The notes beneath the pieces are model-generated. The model searched no databases and had not been told where the DNA came from. It was given only the letters and a program-made list of their open reading frames with translations. Shown here one piece after another: positions 13,001-25,000 of a stretch of 64,000 nucleotides of DNA. The DNA comes from Diadema setosum. Taxonomy: Eukaryota > Echinodermata > Echinoidea > Diadematoida > Diadematidae. The stretch covers positions 7,307,047 through 7,371,046 of the forward strand of contig CM067067.1 of assembly GCA_033980235.1 (NCBI GenBank), read 5' to 3'. The translations under genes were made by a program, and so were the position numbers. Numbering within the stretch: position 1 is the stretch's first letter; each line of letters opens with the position of its first letter.

Positions 13001-16000
13001 AAAAAAAAAAAAAAAAAAAAAACGCGACCCGAAATTTCCGTGATTTTCGGTCGGTCGCGAAGGGCAAACAAACCATTTTTTTTTTTTGGCCTAGTCTATT
13101 GCTATAGCAACTGATTTGTTATATTGTGTCCATATTCTAGGGCCAGTTCACCCCGGTCACTGGTAATTACAGCCAGGAGTTCAAGGCCCTTGTGCAGGAC
13201 ATGCTTCAAAGAGAGCCAGAGTATCGACCCTCGGCCAATGTCCTCTTCTTCAACCAGGTCCCTCTCCTCTTGGAGAAGTTTCTGGATCCTACCACAGACG
13301 TGGAGGATGAGCTGGCTACATCCACAGACAGCAACAACCACAAGAAGAGAACAAGGTAGAGATTCTATCCTTGTGTCGCATCGAGAGTGACAAATGAATA
13401 TTTTATTGTTACTTCATGAACTCTATGGTTCTACTTGAATGTTAGATTACACTTTCTAGCAGGCTTTGTTTTACATTCATGCAGTTGCTGAAGAAAGATG
13501 GAAGATGTTATGCCATGCTCTTTCAGCTGGGTGAGACAAAGTGTATGAAACATAATATTTTGGTCATTTTCTAATAAGCAAAAATTTTCTGCACTATGTT
13601 GATGATGAATTACGTTAAATGTATGTGGTGCTAATACTACCATATTTTTTCTTTTGAGATAATTTCTAAGCCTTTCTTCATCTTAAAAACATGACATGAG
13701 TGGTGAAAAAGCACCGCACAGTGCCCATCGTGCTTTTAGGTGCATACTTGTGCAACATTTACAAAGTCTCTTTCATCGCAAATGCATAAATGATTAAAAC
13801 ATTTCATGTTGACATCATAATACATTTATCCTTGAATCGTTTTACAGCAGGTTTTGTGCAGAGTGTATTTGCCTTTATGCTCCACTAAATGAATGTATTT
13901 GACCTTGATTAACTGCAGTTTTTTAATGAGAAACTTGACATGATGTTTTTGCCCTCTCTAACCCAGGTCTGTGCTGTACCAGATTGACACATCTCTGCCA
14001 GGAATCCCACCCATTCCAGTTAAGGTGGAACTCCCATCCATCCTCAAGATACGTCAGGTTAGAGTCACATTCTGGCAGAATGCTGCCCGCAAAATTATTG
14101 TGTATTGTTTGAAAGACCTTCAGAGTACGGTGTCATGGCACAATGATTTATCCATTATTGATATGATATCATGATATCATTGTTTTGTTAATTGTTACGA
14201 TTGTATTTGCAGGGCTTCCAGGAAGAACAGTACCTGCCTACTGAAGGGGCTACCCTGTTGAAATAAGACTGAATAGATGAAATAAATAAAAATAAATAAT
14301 GCATTGAATTAAGACCTCGAAACGGTTTGGACTGTCGTACATAAGTGTATGCTGCTAACCTGACATAGAGCATTCACTTCTGCACTTGAGAATGAATTGC
14401 TATGATTAAAAACCCGGTAGCATGGGAATATCATGCCGTGTGAAGGGTAGTCTGGCTTGGTTATATTCAAGAATGTCTGTAACAAATTGTGTACAGTTTT
14501 ATCCCTGATCTCTATATAAGTACCCACACACCAGAAGAATCTTGCCTGAAGTTGACCGTTACCAATGAGCGTACGCTTAAATGCATGTATTCGCTGATTG
14601 GTGCTGTTTGTGGTTTTTATATGTAACCCAGTGGGCAGCAAATGTATCAGGGCCACCCATGAATCCCCAGGCTACCGGGTATTTAAAGCACAGCTTCAAA
14701 TGGGACAGTTACACTGTGGCAGTTTTTGAGTGCAATTTAATTCGCCAGGGGAAGACATTTCATCAGGAGGGTTTCTCACACCTACTGAGATGGGACAAAG
14801 TTATATATGGTGGACTCATTAGCAGTGTGTCTCTCTTTGACCCCCAGGTTGCTGTGAGCAGTACCCACATAGCCCTGGTGACCTATGAGAGAGTTGTGTA
14901 TAGCTGGGGTGAAGGGACAAAAGGTCAGCTGGGTCATGGCGACCTAGAACTAAGGAAGAATCCCACATCCGTAGAGGCCCTCAAGGGGAAGTCGATAACA
15001 AGGTCAGTTTGAATGGTTTTAATCTGTGACACATTGAGCTTTATTACTGTAGTCCTTCATCTCCTCTCTTTCTCTCACTGACAGATGTCATTTTTGGGGG
15101 AATGCATTTTTGTATTTATGTTTCCTCTCGCTCATGCACTTAAATATCTATGAATGTTCCATTCAAATTGATGGAAATTAAACCTTAAATTTTATGTTTG
15201 AATAGCCAAGATTATTGCTCAGTTATTTTGGGAAGGGAGGTTTACCTATTTTAGTGTGTCACTCCCATGATGCTGACTTTCTTGTGTTTGGTCAAATGTT
15301 ATTGTAAAAGTTCAAGGATATCCTATCTAAAAATGTTCTAGTTGAGTGATATACTTGGAAGATGTTGTGTCAATAGTTTTTTGTGACACACAAGCTCTTG
15401 TCAGTTTGACTCTTGTGGGACTCTATGCTCTACCAAGTATCAGCCCGAAAAAGGCTATAATTCTATCAAGTGCTGTCTGTCATCCTCTGTTTCTGTTCTG
15501 ACTCATGCCAGGGTTGCATGTGGCCAGGGATTCAGCGTGTTTGGCAGTGACAACGGCATCGTCATGACGTGTGGAGATGGTACCTCAGGGTGCCTGGGCC
15601 ACGGAGACTACCACAGTGCCTCTAGACCACGTCTCATTGAATCACTACTCAGGTCAGATCTCCTCACATCCCCTCACTATCATCCTCATCTTTACCATTT
15701 TGCTTTCTGACATGAATATATGGAATATCTCTAAAATTGCCTTGTGTGACATTCCGACGCTTTCATCACTTACAAAGCTATTGAGACTCCAATGGAAATT
15801 TTTATGTAGAAATGTGTGCATTCTGCAGTGAGATGGCAATTGCAGATCTGTAAGCACTGACATTTGATAAGGTGTTGACGTAAATATTCAGATGAAAATT
15901 TCTTCAACTGGGAGAGGGAGGTAAAATTTTGGACATAATCAGCTCAAAATGTAGTTTGACAAGATTTTCAGCATGATGACATCAGTATTTGTGCACATAT

Positions 16001-19000
16001 AATGTTCAGACACCTTGCTCATCCTGTTCCATTGCATCTGAAAATGTAACAGATAGGGGAGCATTGCAAATAATGTGTACTCAAGGCCATCTTCGTTGTT
16101 TTCCTGATTTGTTTGATACAGTGTTGATGTGACTAGCATTGCCTGTGGCCCAGAGCATGTGGTGGTGGCTGGATCTGATGGAGAAATCTTTGCCTGGGGC
16201 AAAGGAAAGGATGGCAGGCTTGGTCTAGGGGACGAGGAAGACTAGTGAGTGCAACCTGAACTCTCTTTGAAAAAAGACTGCTTGCTGTTTTGGAAGAATA
16301 TGGATTATTGTGTATTTTAAATCATGTTGGCTATTGATAATCTCAACGATATTATGGCACTATAATTATGTTAAAAGGTTACTTTTCGTAGTAGTGAGGT
16401 TATTGTATGTTAATGCATTCACCTGTTTTAGTCATAATGTAGATTAATGTTAACAAGCACAAGAATGAATGATGAGATGTCTTGAATCATCAGAAATTGA
16501 TACAAGCTTGATGCAAGTAGGAATGCAAAGATACTACATTGTGCAAAGCTCTTGTAAGAAACCTCCTTTGTATAATGTTCGTCAAAGAATGACCCATGTG
16601 GTTAGAGAGTATCGTGCCTGCTAGAGAATTGAAGGGTATTTGTGCTCAGTAAGTCACAACTTCATTCCACAACATTGCACAAGTGTCCATACACATTCCA
16701 CAACATTCTACAACATTCCACAATCTGCGTTGCCCTTCTGCTTGATGGTCAGTGTCTGCTTGATGGTCAGTGTCTCTAACAGGTTAGTACTTTTCCCCTC
16801 CCATTCCAAGTTCTGAACCCATGGAGGTGACTCTCCGCGAGCCCGTCTTCATCCAAGAAGTCAAGTGCGGTGTTGACGGGACCATGTTTCTGACAGATAT
16901 GGGTTGCCTACTGGCGTGTGGCTGCAACATGTACAACAAGCTTGGTCTCAACAACAGGCAGGGCTTTCTGGCCTCCATGAAGAACATGTTTACAAAGGTG
17001 GGTCAACAGTCTTAGCATGAATTAGGGGATTATGCAATCACTATCCAATGACAAGTAAAAAGCTGTAGTCTGTTACGAAGTACGATGTGTAGGGTGGTGA
17101 GTTTTAGCTCAATCAGTAACTCATCTGCCTCACGATTCAAAGGACCCAGGTTTGATTCCCGAGTCCCACTGAGCAATACTGTGTGTAAACATACCGTTCC
17201 CTCTAGTAAGAGGCAAAACACTGTGTCCCTCAGAAAGGACATAAGATGGAGGTCCCTCGTGTGAGAGAGTCATAAGTGGTGCACATTAAAGATCCTGCTT
17301 CATTTATTCATTGCAAATACAGTATTCATCGCATAATCGGGCATCTGATAATCGGGAACCTCGCTTAAACGACATACGCTTCCCAGCCACATTTCCAATG
17401 CACGTTATTTTCACTGGATAATCGGGCGGGGACCTCTGATAAACGGGACAATTTTTCTTCAAGCGATCTTTGATTTTGTTGATATTTTACACAAAAAATC
17501 TACCAAAATACTACAACAATGTTTCAGAGAATCCCTATCAGTTGTCGTTTACATCGAACTTACAAAGCAAGCTTCGGACTGGTGTGTTTTGACCTCCGTC
17601 CATCCAGTACACGTACATTTCAGCTCGCTGCCCGCCTTCGCTTTTCTGTACATGTGTATGGCGAGCTAGATCGCTACATATTGACAACACATGTACAGTG
17701 CAGTGATCGCGGCAAGTAAACAATCAAGCCGTGATGATTGAAGGACTTTTCATTGACGTTCCCACATCAGTTCGGGGTAATCATTTCCCATGGTTGTGGA
17801 TATGTATTTATACGGAACGCCCTACGTGTTGTTCAAGAATTCTACGAATGTTTAAGAAAGTGCTAGCTTTTAATCCACATATTTTGTGTTCGGAGAGAGG
17901 TGACAGAAGAAGAACCCGGTTGCGATTACTCTACATCATTGCGAGAATGCAGGGAGAGCTAGAGGGTCACGCCGAGGGGTAGCGTGGTTGTGTATTCATG
18001 TACATGTACAGTACATCAGTATGCGTGTGTGTGTGTGCACTACATGTACATGTCGTATGCCGTTAGTGTATGGTGAGTGCTCATCGCGAAATCGGGCACC
18101 CCGCTTAAAGGGGCCATGTTTGCTACTCCCAACCTGTCCCGATTATGCGATGAATACTGTATAAGGGTGTTTAACCTGGTGAAGTGGTCCCAACTAACAT
18201 CCAACTGGACCCCATGGAAGACCAGCTATTGCAGCTGAATATGGGCTATCCAGCCATCTTCTCAGATGAAAATGAAAGAAACAAAGAAACAATCAAACGA
18301 TAGTACTGATCTGTAAATAGATGACTAGACATGCCATTTCACACTGATAACATGATGGTGCATCATTTGTGATAGTTGAAGACAAAATGAAACTCCTCTG
18401 TTCTTTCTACTCCACCCAGACGGAGGTGGAGGGGAGGAAGGTCCCCACTGTGGTGAAGGCCCTTAGCAAGTTCCGAGTCCTGGACATGATGGTTGGACCC
18501 CACCACAGTGCTGTACTGATGGACGGAGGTCTGGTCTACATGTTTGGCAGGAACCATCATGGCCAACTGGGCTTTGGGAACACCAAGCCTAGGGAGGCCC
18601 CAGCCCAGGTCCAAACCATGGGAGACAAGATCATTACAGTCAGTATTTCAATCAACTTGTAGACTTTGATTCAATTGGAAATATTGTCATGATTGTTGTC
18701 CCTTTTGTAATAATAATAATTTAAAAAAAATATCCTTGTATGAGGTCTTACAGTTGCTTGTGAAAACGTGGATACAGTTTGCTCACAGATTGTGTGGAAG
18801 TAGTATTAGGCTGATTTAAAATGTCTTGATGAAAGAAATGGAGGTTCTTATCAGTAGAAGTATGTGATACTTTGTAGTGCCATTATGTAATCCAGAGAGC
18901 TCATTTCTTTTGAATGCAATCATTCACATATGTGCTTGATGTAAATTCTAAAGAAGGATAGATCGGGGGGGCATTTCATGAAGCGTTTTGGTAGCATATT

Positions 19001-22000
19001 TTTCTGACAAACTGTTACAAGCTACAGAAATCCTTGCATCTGATTGGCTAAGAGCAAATTTGTCTGACAAAGTAAAAATGCTTCATGAAATGCCCCCCTG
19101 ATCATATAGCTAAAATGTCCAACCATTGTTAAAAAATTGGTCTAATATCTATTTCATATCGAGAAAAACCATAAAACCTGCATAGTAAGAAGTACAGTTC
19201 ATCGTTAGACTTTTTAAAAGTATAGTAAAACCTGTCATGTAAAAAGGAATTTAGTACATTTCTAGATGTTGTGTGGCCATATTGTGGTGTTTGTACTCCC
19301 AACAGACTGTGGCTTGTGGGGAGGATTACACAGTAGCAGGAGCCACCGATAACCACCTCTACTTGTGGGGCAAGGGATGGCTGACCTCTGACCCAGGCAA
19401 TGACAGCACCAAGAGCAGCCTGGAGCTGAACCAGGGCAAAGGTCAGGAGGGCAGCAATGGCAAAGGGTCGCTGGGGTCGACGGGCAGCCTGAAGATCCCC
19501 ATGGAGAAGATTATGGAGGCGACCCAGAGTGATGGGGAGGAGAAACCAGAGACGTCCTGTGAGCATCTTTGACACATGATCACCCCTTGGGGTTACCTGT
19601 TATATCTATTAGTTATGAACATATTTGTTCCACATGCATGTATTCATGAATATTCATGATTGTGAAGCCTGAGAACGTAAGGACCATGTGAGACAGAGGT
19701 TGGGAACATTGATCGGTAGAGAGATACCTCCAGGGTTACTCTGTCAGCTCAGTGGAGCTTTCTATTCATCCTTCTTTACATTTTTATTCGTTTTAATCAT
19801 GCTGAATGAGTTAAGGCGGGTTTCATTTGTGTTTTTGCAACTGGGTCAGCAGTTATGAACTGTATTTCAGTGACTGTTTCTTTTCCCATATCCACAGCCC
19901 CGACTAATGGTTCTGCAAATCTCAGTGCCCCATCCACCCCCAGGGCCGAAGGTAAGACTATAGCTGCTTTCTCATGATTTTGACAGATGACTGTGACACA
20001 TTTGACGGTTTTAGTTTGACCATAACATGATTTGTTTTGATCATGTCATTGTTCTAGAGTCAATGCATCTAGTGAAATAATCTCTAGATATCAGAAGATA
20101 CTTTCCATTACTGCAGTCAGGGGATATCTTGGGCAGTTGTTAGCTTTATTCTCTATGAATGGTACTCTAGAGGGACTCCGTCATTGGCTATTGCTTAGAT
20201 TGTAGCATTGTTGAATTGTTTAGCTATCCTGATTTACATATTCTTGAAAGCAACTGTCAAATTATGTACAACTGATCCCTTATAAACAAATCACCGCAGT
20301 TTTCAAGCAGTGCAGAACGTATGGGTGGGTTGTTTTTTCCTGTGATAAATTCAATGTAACAGTCTTTTTTTAAGTATACAGTAGACCTGATCAGGGGAAA
20401 GAATCCATATTCATGTCACTCACATTACAACCCCAGATATATCTATTGCATTACTTTATCTTTTGATCATACACTTTTGACACTGTTATATGGCAAAGGT
20501 ATGATCTAAAGTGGAATGAAGCCAATAGGAAATGAGCTGTGCTTGGATTTATCAGGTTATGATTGCAATAGGGGTAAAGGTATTGATAATGCCAGATATT
20601 TTGTTTCCTCTTCATGGGATGCTTATCATGAGTTGGTACCCCCTGTCATTAAATTTTTCAGTTGTGCATATTCTGAGCTGAACAAAGTAACTTTCTTTTA
20701 CTATTACCAAAAGAAATTAACAACAATTTCCCCACCCCCCCCCCAAAAAAAAAAAGAACATATCAGGATACCTGACACATGTTTTTTATTTCTCACCTGC
20801 CTTTACTCATGAAGCGGCCAAAAGTGCGCCACCAGGGGGCAGGCGGAAGCGATTCGACAGCACCGACAGCGTGTTCCTGCCCAACGGAGACAAGGGTAGC
20901 TACAGCTCCTCCCCAGATAATAGGATCACAGGTTTGTGCAGGATGAATGCAACAATAGATCACAACCCGTACATCTATGGAAACTACTAACCATAACTTG
21001 ACATGACTAGTCTGATCACTGTGTGGATCTATTTCACTCAATATCAATTAACAGTTGACAGGTAATATGTATTCCCTTCTAACAAGTCACACTGTGCAAG
21101 AACCCCTTTTCCCCAGGTTAGATTATGTATTTGAAGCTATCTATATTTATGTGTGTATTAGTGTGGTTCTGTGTGTGTATGTGTTGTGTGATGCTTGCCA
21201 ATGTTAATCATGTTAACTATTAATACTGAGGTGTGTGTTGTATTATAGAGAATGTTGGAGGATCAATTATGTGATTCCCAATGATGTGGCTGTGCTACTG
21301 AAATGCACTGACGAAAGATATTATATTGGTATCTGTAGCAGCAAGAATGCGTAGAACAGAAATTGTATTTTGTACTTGTATGGAAGCAAGTTCTTGATAA
21401 TATCACAGGCATGGTCCCTGTCACAATCTTATATGGCAGGTACGTTTAGGCAGCAGTTTTCAACATTTGACACCCTCTCCAGTTCTGTCAAGCAAGAGAA
21501 AATAAGAAAAGTGTGTAATGCCATGTGGTAACAGAATTAGAATTGCATGCAACAAATTCATGTTGAAGTGCTTATGTGTTTGCCATGAACAAGTGAAAGT
21601 TATCCTTGAATTACTTTCATTTGCAAGTTATTTTTTTTCTCTTGGTGAGTGTACCATTCTGTGAGATTGCAGTATTTTGGGTTTGTTGACTGTTTGGCAG
21701 CTTGATGTAAAAAACTGTTCTACAGCTGTAGATAGGATGTTATTCCAGGCTGTATTTAGGCTTGTATGATTCAAACATCTCACTTGGATTAGAAAAAATC
21801 AAAGAGAGTAGGTCATTATTAGGTCAAAATTAGGATAATTTAACAAATACGATCAATGTTTTATTGGTAGTAAGTACTTCTTGATTCACTTAAATATCAG
21901 AAAGTATGATAAATTGTTTGTTCTTTCTTTTCTTCTCATCATCATTATCTTCTTCCTTTCTCCATCTTTGATAAATTTACAAGATCATATGGTGACTCAG

Positions 22001-25000
22001 ATTGCGAGATTTGGCATTCTAAAAACTGAGCAGACTTTTCAAATCAAGTAATGTCAGATATCACACAAACTTAATGGGTAGTCAAGGCAAATAGAAAAAA
22101 AATGAATATTGTGCAGTTCATCTATCAAAGTATTTAATTTCAAGAGAAAGTCACAGGTTCTCTTGTTATAGTGGTTGTATTATAGCTCTACCATATAGAC
22201 TGATTTTATAGTGGAGGTTTCTTTTTGAGTTTAACATGTGAAGTATGCATGTACAAGCTCTTCAGAAATTTCATATTACAGTAGGAAGTGTTGAGATCTG
22301 TCAAATTTTGATGTTTCATGTCATCAGCTAAGAACCAGAGAGGAGAAAATGCCCGATTGACGTTCAGTTCATGGTGTGGATCTTTATTATTGTGTCTGTT
22401 AAAATACTGCACATGCACAACAACTTGCCAAACATAGAGAACTAGCTTGGAAGTGCTCAGCACTAAAAGTGTACAATAACACACTCATTTATGAGTTGAA
22501 TTTGCTCATGAAGCAAACATGAAGTTCGTTTCACTTAATGTCAAAGCGACCCCATCCATCCCAAATGTATGCTTGAATGGCTTTTGACTTCACAATACAA
22601 TATACCTCATGCATGCACGCTGTCCTTGCAGTAATTTGCGCTGACTCGGTCATTGCATGCATGCAAACAGCGGTGCCGCTGGTCTGGCCACTGGAGGAAC
22701 TAATGGCTGACCAGCCAGTCCAGGGTCTTGCTTTGAAGTCCGGTAAGCCTCCTTCCCACCAGTCAGACACTACCTTTGTGTGCCATGCCCCCTTCCTGTG
22801 CCCCGCCCCCTCCCCAACAGGCTCAATTGAGTTTGCTCATCATCAGCAGCATTGCATTATGTTTTCATCGGGTTCAGTCGGCATGCAGTTTCTTCAGCCG
22901 TTTTGTCCCTTGTTCTTCACTTGTTCTTTTGCAATGGAATATGTATATTGGTGTGATGCTATTTTGGTTCTGACGGTGAATGCTGTGCATGTATCGCAAA
23001 ATAGTAGCAAACGGTGTTTGCTAAGTGTCACCTGAAATCTTGCTTGTCTGTAAACCTTTATTCAAAATGTCCATCCAGTTGTTTTAAGTCCCAACACAGT
23101 TTTCACATAGTGTCTTGACATGTCATCTCCTCTTTAGTCCTTTCCACCAGAGGTATTTCAAGCAGTCAAAATGTTATCAAGTCTTCTATTCAAGGGATTG
23201 ATTAGAAGTAATTCATGGACTCCAAAACTCTACACAAATCTTGATGATTGGTTTTGTTCCCCATGAACAGTATCTGGCAAGTGACAACTTTATGAAATGC
23301 AGAACAGTTGTTTGAACTTTTTGAGGATTATTTTCCCATAGCATTGATTCACAATCCCCTTTTGATAGTCATTCGCAATCACAATAACACCAGAAAAATC
23401 ATATAAGTCATTGTATGTCCGAAGAATCTCTACTTCAAAATCAGGTCATCCCTTGCTACCAATATCATATACATTGTTTATACTCATTTGAAGGCATATG
23501 GTTCAAACAAAGTCATATTTCGTTTCAAATTCTTTCCTACACTCTGTTTACTAATGCTCATTCTTCATTTGCATCAAGAGTGCTGTTTTATTGAATATAC
23601 ACAGCAGCTTAGCTACAGATCTGTCAGCATAAACATTAAACAGCCAGATATTTTGATACTGTGTCATTCTTCCCCCATATGTTTAAGATTATTTCGACTC
23701 TGTTATATTTGGTTGTAGTAATGTTATAGTTTGTTGTTAGTATTTTGTAAGATCGGGAGGGCTATCTTCATTCCAGTGATATTAACCATGATACTTTATC
23801 ACCCACATGTTTCTTACAGTAGATCAAAATCCTCGGTCACGTACAATGTATTCTGTAAATAGACAATTATCGTGATAATTGAAGGGTTCAGCAGAAACTC
23901 TGCCAGACTTGGCAGAGTTTCTTACATACTGCTACAGCTTTTGCCAGCCATCAGTCAGCAGGCTAGTGACAATTTTGATTTGTGCTGCATGAAAATCATT
24001 GTCACATGAAATGTATTCTAATGTGGCCAAATGGCAAACTCAGAACTCGTCTGCAGTGTATGCACCAAACTAATCTAAAATTGAAATTAACACTTAACTA
24101 CAGTGTGACAAGTATCTCTTTACACGACACTTACTAATCATTTCACACTAAAGAAGAAACTGATATTGTTTGTCGCTCTATGACATTGATGAATGCTCTT
24201 TATTTTGATGTTACCATAGGCTGGAGGAAACCATGTGTCCTGTATTGGATATAGGATAGTTGCATTTGATTTTTACAGAAGTCCAATAGCAGTGAACGGA
24301 TTAACAAGTCTACCCTGAATAGCAGTGAACGGATTAACAAGTCTACTCTGAATATGATGAAGCAAAATCATATTTCCCCCCCCAAAAAAAAAAAAAAAAA
24401 AAAAACACACACAAAACAAAACAAAAACCAAAAAACCAATCCTCCACCAAACTGAGTGCAATTTTATGTATTTGTTTGAATTGAATTGCCCTTTCATGGC
24501 ATGAACTATGTTTTCTTAAGTTTGCTGTATGTAGTGCTGTTGTGTTCATATTCTCTGTGCATCATTGTGGGCCGTTTTGCCAATGTAATGTGTCATTATT
24601 TTTGTTGTTGTTGACTTTCTGTCTCGATGGATCATGTGAAGGTATTGATTTGTTCTTGCTGTGTCTTTCATATGGATATTTATCCCAGTTCATCGTATCT
24701 TTACGTACTGGAGTCATGCCTAACTCAGATCATTCAGTTGTATGCGCCTCTTATAGCTTGATTGCACTGTATGAATATGCAGTATGTGTAATGCAATCAT
24801 TTGAAATTGCAAATGTGCAGTAGTACAGGGTGTCTGTTGTTAAACTATTTTAAATTCAGTGAACTCATATATGCAGGTAATCAGTCTTTTCTGAATCCAG
24901 CATCAGTTGTACCAGGGAATTCATTCCCCAGGAAATTTTTCTGTTTCAAAAAGCATGATCAGTACTTTGTGTATAGAGAATTCAGTTAGTGAGAGTTAGA

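Larger units (their letters stand above)
9979..13091. mobile_element. 3.1-kb non-autonomous element carrying a satellite array
   Basis: The left end GGCCAAAAAAAAAAAA continues GTGTTTGTTTGCCCTT; the right end is its complement (AAGGGCAAACAAACC, T run, GGCC). Both sides are flanked by TAG (9976-9978 and 13092-13094), a candidate 3-bp target duplication. Subterminal GGTCGGTAGGTCGG on the left is echoed by a CGACC-rich complement on the right. Inside are a poly-T run, unrecognised sequence, the tandem repeats at 10.66-12.33 kb, and A runs. No transposase was found, so it must be non-autonomous. The superfamily is not assigned. Confidence 0.7.

Noticed and set aside
17100..17165. A functional tRNA gene
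   Set aside because: The box-like sequences are present but diverged (TTTGATTCC rather than TTCGANTCC) and no clean acceptor stem is visible; a SINE is the better reading.
17731..17982. 83-codon frame inside the pogo-like element, considered as a transposase remnant
   Set aside because: No DDE, CENP-B-type or helix-turn-helix motif visible.
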